Below, piece by piece: positions 1 through 8,606 of a stretch of DNA of 64,000 bases; positions within the stretch are counted from its first letter, which is position 1; each line of letters opens with the position of its first letter. The DNA comes from an uncultured Tateyamaria sp. (GTDB lineage: Bacteria; Pseudomonadota; Alphaproteobacteria; Rhodobacterales; Rhodobacteraceae): the NCBI RefSeq assembly GCF_947503415.1, contig NZ_CANNDS010000002.1:496001-560000 (forward strand), read 5' to 3'. Below the pieces are notes generated by a model, which saw only the letters and a program-made list of their open reading frames with translations, had not been told where the DNA came from and made no database searches. A program made the translations under genes and the position numbers.

Positions 1-913
1 GCGCGCCATTGGGGTCCATCGCGCCAATGTCGACGCCCTTGAGGATCGCGAGCGCTTGCAACAGGACCGGCCCCTGCGACCAGGCGTGGGTCTTGTGCAC
101 GGTCCAGCCGTGATAGTCGAAGCTCAGCGGGGCTTCGTAGGTGGCGCGCCAATCGGCCATGTCGGACCGGGCAAGAACGGCGGAGTGCTTGGCTTCGGAC
201 ACATCCATCACATGCGCATCCTTGAGATAATCAAAAATGGCGTCGGCCACGAAGCCTTCGCGCCATTCCGCGCGGGCGGCGTCGATCTGCGCTTCGCGCG
301 TGTCGCCCGTGGCATCGGCAAGGCGGTCATAGGTGGCGGCCAGATCGGGGTTCCTGAACAGGTCGTGTGGTGCGGGGGCTTGCCCGCCTGGGGTCCACAC
401 CTCGGCGGACGTGGGCCATTCCTTTGCGAAGAAGTCCTGGAGGCCCGCGATGGTGTTGGCGACGCGCGGCAGGACCGGATGACCGTCGCGGGCATAGTCG
501 ATGGCCGGTTGCAGCACATCGCGCAGGGACATGGTGCCGTGATCGCGCAGCATCAGCATCCAGCCGTCAAATGCGCCGGGCACCACCGTTGCCAGCAGAC
601 CCGAACCGGGCACGAGGGTGAGGCCCTGATCGGTGTAGTGTTCCACCGTCGCGGCCGCGGGTGCCGTACCTTGGGCGCACAGGACTTCGACCTTGCCGGT
701 CTTTGCAGAATAGAAGATCGCGGGCATGTCCCCGGCGGGACCGTTCAGATGCGGCTCGACCACCTGCAGGGTCAGGGCTGTCGCGATCGACGCGTCAAAC
801 GCGTTGCCCCCCTTTTCGAGGATGCTCATGCCCACGCTCGATGCGATCCAGTGGGTCGAGGTCACAACACCGAACGTCCCTCGGATTTCGGGTCTTGTGG
901 TGAAATCAGACAT
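1..913 (-). CDS. ggt: gamma-glutamyltransferase, C-terminal part outside the window
   Basis: This gene runs off the left edge, so it is absent from the ORF track. Reading the minus strand from ATG at 913 gives about 304 residues without a stop. The N-terminus matches the large subunit of gamma-glutamyltransferases (Ntn-hydrolase family): it has the GGNAFDA segment, a NGPAGD segment and later a WSQGPVLLQAL segment. The catalytic threonine at the head of the small subunit lies outside the window. The family cleaves or transfers the gamma-glutamyl group of glutathione and related peptides. No export signal is visible at the N-terminus, so a cytoplasmic enzyme is likely. An AAAGGA-type ribosome site precedes the ATG, and the gap to the upstream permease is only 16 bases, so it is probably the last gene of that transporter operon. 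Other Ggt-like acylases of the same fold cannot be excluded. Confidence 0.85.
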   Translation of the reverse strand, partial: MSDFTTRPEIRGTFGVVTSTHWIASSVGMSILEKGGNAFDASIATALTLQVVEPHLNGPAGDMPAIFYSAKTGKVEVLCAQGTAPAAATVEHYTDQGLTLVPGSGLLATVVPGAFDGWMLMLRDHGTMSLRDVLQPAIDYARDGHPVLPRVANTIAGLQDFFAKEWPTSAEVWTPGGQAPAPHDLFRNPDLAATYDRLADATGDTREAQIDAARAEWREGFVADAIFDYLKDAHVMDVSEAKHSAVLARSDMADWRATYEAPLSFDYHGWTVHKTHAWSQGPVLLQALAILKGVDIGAMDPNGA

Positions 914-929
914 CTGCGGTCCTTTTTGA

Positions 930-1817
930 TCAGTGTTCGCGCGGATCGAGTGCATCACGCAATCCGTCGCCGAGAAGGTTGAAGCCAAGGACGACACAGA
1001 AGATCGACACACCGGGCCACATGGCCATCCAGGGCGCCTGATTCAGGAAGTTTTTGGCGGTGTTGAGCATCGATCCCCAACTTGGCGCGGGGGGCTGCTG
1101 GCCAAGGCCCAGAAACGACAGTGACGCTTCGGCGATGATGGCCGTCGCAATTGTCAGCGTCGCCTGAACAAGGATGGGCGGCAGGACATTGGGAAAGATG
1201 TAGCGCGTGAGGATTTTATGCGTCGGCAAACCGATGGCGCGCGCGCTGTCGACGTAATCCTCGGATTTGATGTTGATCACCTGCCCGCGCGTAAGCCGGA
1301 TGAAAATGGGCGTGGCCGATATGCCGATGGCAATCATCGCATTGGTCAGCGACGGGCTGAGGAAGGCGGCAAGTGCAATGGCGAGGATCAGGAACGGCAC
1401 CGCCAGCAGCGCCTCGGTGCAGCGCGAAATGATCGCATCGGTCCAACCACCAAAATAGCCCGCGATGATCCCGAGGGGGACACCGAACAGCACGGCGATG
1501 CCCACCGACACAACCCCGGCCAATAAAGACGCCTGCGCGCCCCAGATCAACCGGGCCATGACATCGCGGCCAATCTCATCCGTGCCCATGGGATGCGCCC
1601 AGCTTGGTGCCTTGCGCACGGCGCTCCAATCGGTTGCGGCGGGCTCCGGTATAGGCAGGATCGGGGCCGCGAGGGCGATGAGCACAAAGAATGCCACGAG
1701 ACCCCCGCCGATCATCGCGCTTTTGTGGCTACGAAATTTTTTCCAGACGCGGTTTTCGGGCCGTGCGGACAACACCGGATCCGAAGCTGTTGGGGTGTTG
1801 GTGGCGGTCTGGGTCAT
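930..1817 (-). CDS. peptide ABC transporter permease, DppC/GsiD type
   Basis: The 295-residue integral membrane protein has a soluble N-terminal stretch, a first membrane segment near residues 35-57 and about five more helices. The EAA-type ATPase-contact loop is visible near residues 190-215 (DSARAIGLP followed by FPNVLPP). This is the DppC/OppC family of inner-membrane permeases, which pairs with the neighbouring DppB-type subunit to import di- or oligopeptides. It starts one base after the stop of that partner and is followed 16 bases later by ggt. Substrate specificity is not readable from the permease. The gene order suggests glutathione-like gamma-glutamyl peptides, which is inference. 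Confidence 0.93.
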   Translation of the reverse strand: MTQTATNTPTASDPVLSARPENRVWKKFRSHKSAMIGGGLVAFFVLIALAAPILPIPEPAATDWSAVRKAPSWAHPMGTDEIGRDVMARLIWGAQASLLAGVVSVGIAVLFGVPLGIIAGYFGGWTDAIISRCTEALLAVPFLILAIALAAFLSPSLTNAMIAIGISATPIFIRLTRGQVINIKSEDYVDSARAIGLPTHKILTRYIFPNVLPPILVQATLTIATAIIAEASLSFLGLGQQPPAPSWGSMLNTAKNFLNQAPWMAMWPGVSIFCVVLGFNLLGDGLRDALDPREH

Positions 1818-1818
1818 A

Positions 1819-2778
1819 TCAGTGCCCCCTCAGCCTTGGGTTCAGTACGTAGTACATCGCATCGGCAAAGAGGTTCATGAAGATGAACCCGATGGCTGTC
1901 ACCAGCACGATCCCCTGAACAACGGCGTAGTCCCGATTGAAAACCGCATCGACAACCAGTTTGCCAAAGCCGGGGATGGTGAAAATCTGTTCGGTCAGCA
2001 CGGCGCCTGCCACCAGTTCGCCAAACAGCAGCGCGGTCAGCGTGACAATCGGGGTAAGCGCGTTGCGAAAGGCATGTTTCAGGATCACGACCCGCTCTGC
2101 CAAGCCCTTGGCACGGGCGGTGCGCACGTAATCCGCACTCAGCACGCCAATCATGGACGAGCGCGTGTGCCGCATCAGCGTCGCGGCCAGCGCTGTGCCA
2201 AGGACAAAGGACGGCATCAGCATGGTGCGGATCGATTGGCCAAAGTCTTCGGACAGCGGGACGTAGCCGGACGCAGGCAGAAGTTGCCATTTGACCGACA
2301 CCAGCAGGATCAACATGATGCCCAGCCAGAAGTTCGGGATCGACAGGCCGGACAGCGCCACGACATTGGCCACATAGTCGGTGGCTGTCCCCTTCTTGAC
2401 GGCAGACAAGATGCCAGCCGGTATGCCGATCACCAGCGCAAAGATCATCGACATGACCGCCAACTGGATCGTCACGGGCAGCTTTTCGGCCATCAGTTCG
2501 GTCACGGGCTGGTTGGTGCGCAGGGACACGCCCAGGTCGCCCTGCAAAGCGTTTCCGACCCAAGCCAGATATTGCACCGGGATCGGGTCGTTCAGGCGGT
2601 ATTTCTCGCGCAGGGCTTCCAGCACCTCGGGGTCGCGTTCTTCGCCTGCAAGCACAAGAAGCGGGTCGCCCGGCAACAGCTGTTGCAGTGCAAACACCAT
2701 GATCGAGATGATCACAATGGTGGGTATGGCGATCAGGAAACGGCGCAGAAGAAACGCAAGCATTTGAGACCCGTTCAA
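1819..2778 (-). CDS. peptide ABC transporter permease, DppB/GsiC type
   Basis: The 319-residue membrane protein starts with a typical DppB N-terminus: a membrane helix, then QQLLPGDP in the periplasmic loop. The EAA loop (DYVRTARAKGLAE) sits near residues 215-230. Six membrane segments are expected. It forms the translocation pore with the DppC-type gene immediately downstream. It lies 46 bases after the binding-protein gene, and that gap is filled by a strong hairpin (see 2786-2816), so its expression is probably lower than that of the binding protein. The overlapping ORF 1814-2782 in another frame is a shadow. Confidence 0.93.
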   Translation of the reverse strand: MNGSQMLAFLLRRFLIAIPTIVIISIMVFALQQLLPGDPLLVLAGEERDPEVLEALREKYRLNDPIPVQYLAWVGNALQGDLGVSLRTNQPVTELMAEKLPVTIQLAVMSMIFALVIGIPAGILSAVKKGTATDYVANVVALSGLSIPNFWLGIMLILLVSVKWQLLPASGYVPLSEDFGQSIRTMLMPSFVLGTALAATLMRHTRSSMIGVLSADYVRTARAKGLAERVVILKHAFRNALTPIVTLTALLFGELVAGAVLTEQIFTIPGFGKLVVDAVFNRDYAVVQGIVLVTAIGFIFMNLFADAMYYVLNPRLRGH

Positions 2779-2785
2779 TCAAAGC

Positions 2786-2816
2786 GCCCGCGCCGCCGGA
2801 AAGGGGCGGCGCGGGC
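2786..2816 (-). promoter_or_regulatory. intra-operon GC hairpin after the binding-protein gene
   Basis: A perfect 12-bp inverted repeat (GCCCGCGCCGCC and its complement) with a 7-base loop fills the gap between the binding-protein stop and the permease start. No run of U follows it on the minus strand, so it looks more like an mRNA-stabilising or partial-termination element than a full terminator. Such elements are known between binding-protein and permease genes, for example malE-malF. Confidence 0.7.
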
Positions 2817-2824
2817 TGGAAAGA

Positions 2825-4345
2825 TCACTCTTCCCAGGTCACGTTTTCAAGGCGGATCATGCCATCGGGATAGGGGGTGAAGCCCTTGAGGCTGCTGTTG
2901 TAGGCCCAGATCCAGTTGACGTGGTAGAGGAACACGCGGTTCAGCTCATCCATCATGAGGGCGATGGCTTCGTCATAGAGCGCCTTGCGTTCTTCGACGC
3001 TGCCCGCGACACGGGCCGCGTTCATCACCTCGTCCATCTTGGCGTCCGAAAACTTGGAATCGTTGATCCCGCCGTCTGTGGTCACGAACTGGTGGTTGTT
3101 CCCGTCCGGGTCGACGCGGCCCGACCATCCAATCTGGCTGGCGGTGTAGTCACCGGCGGACTGATCCGACAGCAAGGTGGCAAATTCCTTGGAGGTCAGG
3201 GTGATGTTGATCCCCGCCTCTGCCGCCATGGCCTGCACCACCTGCATCACTGCCAGCGGCTCGGTCGAGTTTGGCACCTGAACCTCAAGGTCCAAGCCAT
3301 CGGGGAAGCCTGCCTCGGCCAGAAGGCTTTTGGCTTTGTCGATGTCGCGCGCTTCGACCGGGAAGGACTGGTTGTACCACGGAGACGTTGACGGGAACGG
3401 CTGGTTGCCGGGGGCAAAGGCCCCTTCGAACACCACCTGGTTCAGCGCCTCGCGGTCAATCGCATAGCTCAGGGCCTGGCGCAGGCGTTTGTCATTGCCC
3501 CACGGATTGTCGCCCCGTTCGCCGTTGTTGATGTTGAACGTGATGCCCTGATAGCCCAAGGACACCGCGCTATCGACGACGATGCCGTCATCTGCGTTGG
3601 CTTGCGCGAGGTCCGTCGCCGCCAAGCGTTCCAGCATGTCGATGTCGCCCGATTGCAGGTTGGCCAGACGCACGGTTGTGTCCGGGATCGGCAGGAAGGT
3701 GACGCTGTCGAAGTTGATCGCGTCGGCGTTCCAGTAGTCGTCGAACTTGGTCAAAACGATCTTGTCCTGTGCGACGCGTTCCGCAAATGAAAAGGCCCCG
3801 GAACAGACCGGATTCAGGCCGAAATCAGCGCCTGCCTCCGCCGCTGCTGTCGGCGAGACCATCATTCCCGCCCGGTCGGCCAGTTGTGCCATCAGGGTAG
3901 CGTCCGGACCTGCAAGATTGAGCACGATCTCGTATTCGCCGGTGACCTCGGTCGATGTGATCGACTTCAGTTCGGACTTGCGGCGGGATTCGTCCAGTGT
4001 TTGCGAGCGTTCGATATTTGCCGCGACCGCCTCTGCGTTGAAGGGTGTGCCGTCATGGAACACAACGCCTTCGCGCAATTGCATGGTGATGGCGGTGCCG
4101 TCGTCGGACGTGGTCCAGGACGTGGCCAGCTGCGGGATGATCTCAAGGTCCGGGGTGATGTCCACCAGCTTGTCGCACATGGAGGCATAGACAATCCGGC
4201 CCACGAATGTGCGCGACTGGTCCGGGTCAAGCACATCCGCGTCCGATTGCAGCGCGATGCGCAGGTCCTTGGCCAGGACCGGGCTGGCGGTCAGCGCCGT
4301 GGCGCCGATCAACGCCGTGATCATGGCTGTTTTCAAATGTGGCAT
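2825..4345 (-). CDS. peptide ABC transporter substrate-binding protein (SBP family 5)
   Basis: The 506-residue protein begins with a Sec signal peptide (basic start, hydrophobic core, PVLAKD cleavage region near residue 25), so it is periplasmic. The body is that of the DppA/OppA family (SBP_bac_5): LRIALQSDADVLDPDQS at the mature start, LREGVVFHDGTPFNAEAV near residue 95, and RLRQALSYAIDREAL near residue 285. It captures peptides for the two permeases downstream. It lies between the ATPase pair and the permease pair, the arrangement D-F-A-B-C, as in gsi-type glutathione importers. The family also includes nickel, opine and glutathione binders, so the ligand is uncertain. Confidence 0.93.
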   Translation of the reverse strand: MPHLKTAMITALIGATALTASPVLAKDLRIALQSDADVLDPDQSRTFVGRIVYASMCDKLVDITPDLEIIPQLATSWTTSDDGTAITMQLREGVVFHDGTPFNAEAVAANIERSQTLDESRRKSELKSITSTEVTGEYEIVLNLAGPDATLMAQLADRAGMMVSPTAAAEAGADFGLNPVCSGAFSFAERVAQDKIVLTKFDDYWNADAINFDSVTFLPIPDTTVRLANLQSGDIDMLERLAATDLAQANADDGIVVDSAVSLGYQGITFNINNGERGDNPWGNDKRLRQALSYAIDREALNQVVFEGAFAPGNQPFPSTSPWYNQSFPVEARDIDKAKSLLAEAGFPDGLDLEVQVPNSTEPLAVMQVVQAMAAEAGINITLTSKEFATLLSDQSAGDYTASQIGWSGRVDPDGNNHQFVTTDGGINDSKFSDAKMDEVMNAARVAGSVEERKALYDEAIALMMDELNRVFLYHVNWIWAYNSSLKGFTPYPDGMIRLENVTWEE

Positions 4346-4363
4346 TGTGTCTGTTCCTCTCTG

Positions 4364-5458
4364 TCAGTTTTGGGTTTTATGCGTCACAGTTCCGCCTTCG
4401 CTTGCGGCCCGGTGAAGGGCAAAGCGGGCTTGGGCGGCCTGTGATCTGTTGGTTTTGTGGGTCGAGACCGGCGCTGCGGGCAGGCTGTCCCAGAAGTGGC
4501 AGGCGATCTGATGATCACCGTCGTCAGATGTGCGCAACACCGGCGTTTCGGACCGGCACCGGTCTTGCACAAACGGGCAGCGGGTGTGGAAGCGGCAGCC
4601 CGACGGTGGGTCGGAGGGGCTTGGCATCTCCCCAAGCACCGTCGCCTCGTGATCGACGCCGGGGCCATCCATGGACGGGATCGATGCCAGCAGTGCCTGC
4701 GTGTAGGGATGGCGCGGGTTGGCATAGACGTCCTTCGTCTCTCCCAACTCGACAATGCGGCCCAGATACATGACGGCGACGCGGTCGCTCATGTGGCGGA
4801 TGACGCCCAGATCGTGCGCAATGATCACAAGTGTCAGCCCGAGGTCGCGCGACAGATCACCCAGCAGATTGATCACCTGTGCCTGCACCGACACGTCCAG
4901 CGCAGACACCGGTTCGTCCCCGATGATCAGCTTTGGACCAGCGGCCAGTGCCCGCGCGATCCCGATGCGTTGCCGTTGCCCGCCGCTGAATTCATGCGGA
5001 TAGCGGTCGGAATGCTCGGCCCGCAACCCGACAGAGCGCAGAAGGTCCGCCACTTTGGCCTGTCGCGCCTGCTTGCCAAGGTCGGGGGCGTGGACTTCGA
5101 TCGGCTCACCGACCAGTTGCCCGACCGTCATGCGCGGGTTCAGGGACGAAAACGGGTCCTGAAAGATGAATTGCACGTCGCGGCGCAGCGCCTTGAGCTT
5201 TTCGCCCTTGGCCGCGCTGATCTCGCGCCCTTCGAACTGCACGCTTCCGGATGTGGGTGCCAGCAGCCGCATCAACAGCCGCGCAAGTGTGGATTTGCCG
5301 CATCCGCTTTCGCCCACAATCGCAAATGTTTCACCACGCTTTATCCTGAGCGATACGCCGTCCACCGCCTGCACGACCGGGGCCTTCGACAGCCAGCCAC
5401 CGCCCGACCCGAAATGCTTGGTCACATTGTCGGCGGCCAGGATGACATCATCGCTCAT
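4364..5458 (-). CDS. peptide ABC transporter ATP-binding protein, DppF type
   Basis: The 364-residue ABC ATPase has Walker [10 protein letters not shown] near residue 52, a Q-loop, the signature FSGGQRQRIGIARAL near residue 160 and Walker B LIIGDEPVSALD. The C-terminal oligopeptide-transporter extension has the cysteines typical of OppD/OppF proteins (GCRFHTRCPF), which in relatives hold an iron-sulfur cluster or disulfide. It drives transport with the preceding ATPase, sharing an ATGA 4-base overlap with it. The tail beyond residue 330 (SQAAQARFALHR...) is longer than usual and unremarkable. Confidence 0.93.
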   Translation of the reverse strand: MSDDVILAADNVTKHFGSGGGWLSKAPVVQAVDGVSLRIKRGETFAIVGESGCGKSTLARLLMRLLAPTSGSVQFEGREISAAKGEKLKALRRDVQFIFQDPFSSLNPRMTVGQLVGEPIEVHAPDLGKQARQAKVADLLRSVGLRAEHSDRYPHEFSGGQRQRIGIARALAAGPKLIIGDEPVSALDVSVQAQVINLLGDLSRDLGLTLVIIAHDLGVIRHMSDRVAVMYLGRIVELGETKDVYANPRHPYTQALLASIPSMDGPGVDHEATVLGEMPSPSDPPSGCRFHTRCPFVQDRCRSETPVLRTSDDGDHQIACHFWDSLPAAPVSTHKTNRSQAAQARFALHRAASEGGTVTHKTQN

Positions 5459-6495
5459 GCGCTGACCGCCACATGCATCTCAAGCGGTGCGTAATGGCAC
5501 GCCACGTCGTGTTTTGCCGCAACCTGCGCCAATGGGGGCCGGGCCGAACAGGTGTCTGTGGCGAACGAACAGCGGGTGCGAAACCGGCAGCCTTGGGGCA
5601 TATTCGCGACCGTGGGCACTGTGCCCGGCACGGTTGCCAGGCGCCCACCCGGATCGTCAAGCGAGGGCATCGCGCTCATCAATCCGATTGTGTAAGGATG
5701 CTGCGGGTTGCTGAACACCTCCCTTACGGGCCCCTGTTCGACAATCTGCCCACCATACATAACCGCAACGCTGTCGGCGATTTCGGCCACGACACCCAGA
5801 TCATGCGTGATCATGATCGTCCCCATCCCGGTTCCGTCCCGAAGATCGCGGATCAGATCAAGGATCTGCGCCTGAATGGTCACGTCCAGCGCTGTCGTCG
5901 GCTCATCCGCGATCAAGAGCTGTGGTTCGTTGGCCAGCGCCATGGCGATCATCACCCGCTGGCGCATCCCACCTGACAACTGATGTGGATATTCGGTCAA
6001 CCGTTGTTGTGGGTTTGCGATACCCACCCGTTCCAACATGTTCTGCGCGCGCTTCAGGGCGGCGGATTGGCTGCCCCCTTGATGACGCATGACAGCTTCG
6101 GCGATTTGATCACCGATGCGAAAAACGGGGTTCAGGGACGTCATGGGTTCCTGAAAGATCATCGCCATTGCGTTGCCGCGCAGCGTCCTTGGAACTGATT
6201 GGTGAGATAAATCAAAGGCTTCGTCGTCCAAACTGACCCTGCCCGACGATATCTGAGCCGCGTCCGGCGGAAGCAGCCCCATAAGCGCCATCGCTGTCAC
6301 GCTCTTGCCGCACCCGGATTCGCCGACAATGCACAGCACTTCGCCCCGGTGAACGGTGAGGGAGACGTCCTCTACAACATCATTTGCCTGACCACGAAAC
6401 CTGAGAACCAAGTTTTGCAATTGCAGCAGGGGACGTTCCCCGACTGGTTGTGGCGCTGAATGATCGGTGCTGTCTGCCTTCATCGCTTGCTGCAT
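5455..6495 (-). CDS. peptide ABC transporter ATP-binding protein, DppD type
   Basis: The ABC ATPase has Walker [10 protein letters not shown], the signature [15 protein letters not shown] and Walker [13 protein letters not shown], followed by the [10 protein letters not shown] cysteine tail of the OppD family. The track ORF begins at 6813, but the sequence before MQQAMKAD has no family similarity. I choose ATG 6495 (346 residues); an AGAAGGGG ribosome site lies very close to it, and ATG 6483 is the alternative. This is the first gene of the minus-strand importer operon. A TTGACA -35 box and a palindrome lie just upstream, so the operon probably starts here. Its stop overlaps the next ATPase start by 4 bases. 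Confidence 0.9.
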   Translation of the reverse strand: MQQAMKADSTDHSAPQPVGERPLLQLQNLVLRFRGQANDVVEDVSLTVHRGEVLCIVGESGCGKSVTAMALMGLLPPDAAQISSGRVSLDDEAFDLSHQSVPRTLRGNAMAMIFQEPMTSLNPVFRIGDQIAEAVMRHQGGSQSAALKRAQNMLERVGIANPQQRLTEYPHQLSGGMRQRVMIAMALANEPQLLIADEPTTALDVTIQAQILDLIRDLRDGTGMGTIMITHDLGVVAEIADSVAVMYGGQIVEQGPVREVFSNPQHPYTIGLMSAMPSLDDPGGRLATVPGTVPTVANMPQGCRFRTRCSFATDTCSARPPLAQVAAKHDVACHYAPLEMHVAVSA

Positions 6496-6519
6496 CACCC
6501 CTTCTGCAACTGAACGAAA

Positions 6520-6566
6520 AACCAATTCGATATTGGTTAAGCTGACGCAATGCCGCGCCCTGTCAA
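6520..6566 (-). promoter_or_regulatory. candidate promoter and operator of the minus-strand peptide operon
   Basis: On the minus strand a perfect TTGACA (6561-6566) stands 17 bases before a weak -10 (AGCTTA, 6538-6543). Directly after it is a perfect dyad AACCAAT-N5-ATTGGTT (6520-6538), which ends 24 bases before the chosen start of the first ATPase. The dyad would cover the likely transcription start, the usual place for a repressor site. The regulator is unknown and none is encoded next to it. The -10 is poor, so the promoter call is tentative. Confidence 0.5.
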
Positions 6567-6912
6567 GGTTTACAGACCCGTTTTCGTGATCGGGGCACGC
6601 AAAAAGGCAAAGCGCGCTTGCAATACCGGCATCGACCGGATGATCCCCAATCGCTGGCGCTTCGGCGCGCTGACGTCCCGGTGCGTTACGACCCGTGGTG
6701 CAGCACTCAGGCAGCAAAAGCATGTGCGATATGGCTATTCTGCGGTCAGCGATGCGGCAGCTTGGCGGGTGCGAAGACCATGTCGCGCGGCGGAAGTCCG
6801 CCGACCGGCGCATACCTTGACGTCACCCCGGCCCAAGATCGCTTTGGCCTTGGTCGCGCATGGGTCACAATACAACCATCGAATGAATTGCAATCGACCG
6901 AGGAGATCACCC
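6567..6912. other. divergent intergenic region between two peptide-importer operons
   Basis: These roughly 350 bases separate the minus-strand importer operon from the plus-strand opp-like operon. The track ORF 6550-8529 reads through it, but its N-terminal part has no signal peptide or family similarity. A clear AGGAG ribosome site at 6901-6905 precedes the oppA-like start. I see no convincing sigma-70 promoter for the plus operon and no RNA gene. Confidence 0.6.
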
Positions 6913-8529
6913 ATGGAACGCCGTTCGTTTTTCGTCGCGGCCCTTGCCACGACATTCCTGACCATGCCTGCGTTTGCCGCCGACGTGCCCGAAGGGGTCA
7001 CTTTGGCCGAGGAGCAGACGTTTACCTACCGCATCCTCGACGAATTTTCGTCCTTTGATCCGCAGCTTATCGAAGACACGTATGGATCCGACATCGCCCG
7101 TGACTTGTTCGAAGGGCTTTATAATCAGGACTCCGACGGCAACATCGTGCCCGGTGTCGCGCTGAACCATGAGGCGTCTGCGGACAACCTGACCTACACG
7201 TTTACCTTGCGCGACGACGCCAAATGGTCCGACGGCACGCCCGTGACCGCAGGTGATTTTGTCTATGCCTGGCAACGGGCTGTGACGCCCGAACTCGCCT
7301 CGCCCTATGCGTGGTACATGGAGTTGATGTCGATCGAGAACGGCGCCGCCATCATCGCAGGCGAGATGGAGCCGACCGCATTGGGCGTTTCGGCCCCCGA
7401 TGACACCACGCTGGTCGTGAACCTGTCCCAGCCGCTGCCCTATTTCAACAAGATGGTCACCCATGCCACGACCTTTCCGGCCCCCAAATGGGCGATCGAA
7501 GAGCATGGCGCCCAATGGACCCGCCCCGGAAATCTGGTGAGCAACGGTGCCTATGTCCTGAAAGAGCATGTGCCCAAGGAACGGTCCGTGCGCGCGCGAA
7601 ACGAGATGTACTGGGACAACGAAAACACCGTTCTGGAAACGGTCACGACGCTTGTGATCGGTGACGATGCGCAAGGGTTGACCCGTTGGCGCGCAGGCGA
7701 GGTCGACATGACCGACATTCCTGCAGGTCAGTATCCGGCATTGGCCAACGAATTCCCGGACGAGGCTTTTGCCGTGCCGCGCCTGTGCAACTACTATTTC
7801 AACTTCAACCTGGCCTCCGGACCCGAGGCATTCCAGGACGTGCGCGTGCGTCAGGCCCTGGCAATGGCCCTTGACCGCGAAGTGATCGTGGACCGCGTCT
7901 TGCAGGGCGGTCAGTTCCCGGCCTTTACCTTTACCCCTGCCGCGACCGCCGGGTTCGACGTGCCGGATGTGGACATCGCAGCGATGACCCAGGCCGATCG
8001 GGACGCGCGCGCCAAGGAATTGCTGACCGAGGCAGGCTATGGCGAGGGCGGTGAGCCGCTGAGCTTTACCTATCTTTACAACACCAACGAGGCGCACCAG
8101 CAGGTTGCCATTGTCGCCACGCAGATGTGGAAGCAGAAGCTGGGTGTCGACGTGACGCTGGAGAACCAGGAATGGAAGGTTTTCCTTGAGACCCGGGGGG
8201 CCCAGAACTTTGACATGGCCCGTGGTGCGTGGTGTGGCGACTATAACGAGGCGTCTACGTTTCTTGATCTTCTGACCACCGAGTCCGGCTACAACGACGC
8301 CAAATTCTCGAACGCCCGTGTGGATGAGTTGATGGCCGATGCGAAATCGTCCAGCGACCCGCAGCCCCTTTACACCGAAGTGGAACAGATCCTGGCCGCC
8401 GAGATGCCGGTGATCCCGATCTATCACTATTCCACGAACCTGATGCTGTCCGATGCCATCCAGGGTTGGCCCATCAACAATGTTGAGCAGAACTGGTACG
8501 CCAAGGACCTCTACCGGGTCGCCGAGTGA
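6913..8529 (+). CDS. oppA: oligopeptide ABC transporter substrate-binding protein, OppA type
   Basis: I take ATG 6913 as the start because AGGAG lies 7 bases before it and it opens a signal peptide (MERRSFFVAALATTFL, cleavage after PAFA). The 538-residue periplasmic protein has OppA/SBP family 5 hallmarks: YRILDEFSSFDPQLIEDT near the mature start, TYTFTLRDDAKWSDGTPVTAGDF near residue 105, and VRQALAMALDREVIV near residue 315. It is closer to oligopeptide binders of the OppA/MppA type than to the DppA type of the divergent operon. It delivers peptides to the oppBC-type permeases downstream, and pepN at the end of the cluster would process them. The exact ligand is unknown. Confidence 0.93.
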   Translation: MERRSFFVAALATTFLTMPAFAADVPEGVTLAEEQTFTYRILDEFSSFDPQLIEDTYGSDIARDLFEGLYNQDSDGNIVPGVALNHEASADNLTYTFTLRDDAKWSDGTPVTAGDFVYAWQRAVTPELASPYAWYMELMSIENGAAIIAGEMEPTALGVSAPDDTTLVVNLSQPLPYFNKMVTHATTFPAPKWAIEEHGAQWTRPGNLVSNGAYVLKEHVPKERSVRARNEMYWDNENTVLETVTTLVIGDDAQGLTRWRAGEVDMTDIPAGQYPALANEFPDEAFAVPRLCNYYFNFNLASGPEAFQDVRVRQALAMALDREVIVDRVLQGGQFPAFTFTPAATAGFDVPDVDIAAMTQADRDARAKELLTEAGYGEGGEPLSFTYLYNTNEAHQQVAIVATQMWKQKLGVDVTLENQEWKVFLETRGAQNFDMARGAWCGDYNEASTFLDLLTTESGYNDAKFSNARVDELMADAKSSSDPQPLYTEVEQILAAEMPVIPIYHYSTNLMLSDAIQGWPINNVEQNWYAKDLYRVAE

Positions 8530-8542
8530 CCTGACCACGTGT

Positions 8543-8567
8543 GCGCCCCGGTGTCAGTCCGGGGCGC
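8543..8567 (+). promoter_or_regulatory. intra-operon GC hairpin after oppA
   Basis: A perfect 9-bp inverted repeat (GCGCCCCGG, 7-base loop) lies 13 bases after the oppA-like stop and 39 bases before the permease start, with no U-tract. It matches in position and character the hairpin at 2786-2816 in the divergent operon. A role in keeping binding-protein mRNA more abundant than permease mRNA is inferred. Confidence 0.65.
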
Positions 8568-8606
8568 GATGCGCGGTAACCCATCGCTCAAATCCGGGAA
8601 CGCCTT

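Noticed and set aside
56-982. 308-residue plus-strand ORF at the left edge
   Set aside because: It is antisense to the partial ggt gene, whose frame shows clear family motifs; the ORF itself has none.
1465-2880. 471-residue plus-strand ORF
   Set aside because: It is antisense to two permease genes and rich in His, Gln, Arg and Gly as expected of a shadow in GC-rich DNA.
6907-8538. 543-residue minus-strand ORF
   Set aside because: It is fully antisense to the oppA-like gene, which has signal peptide and family motifs.
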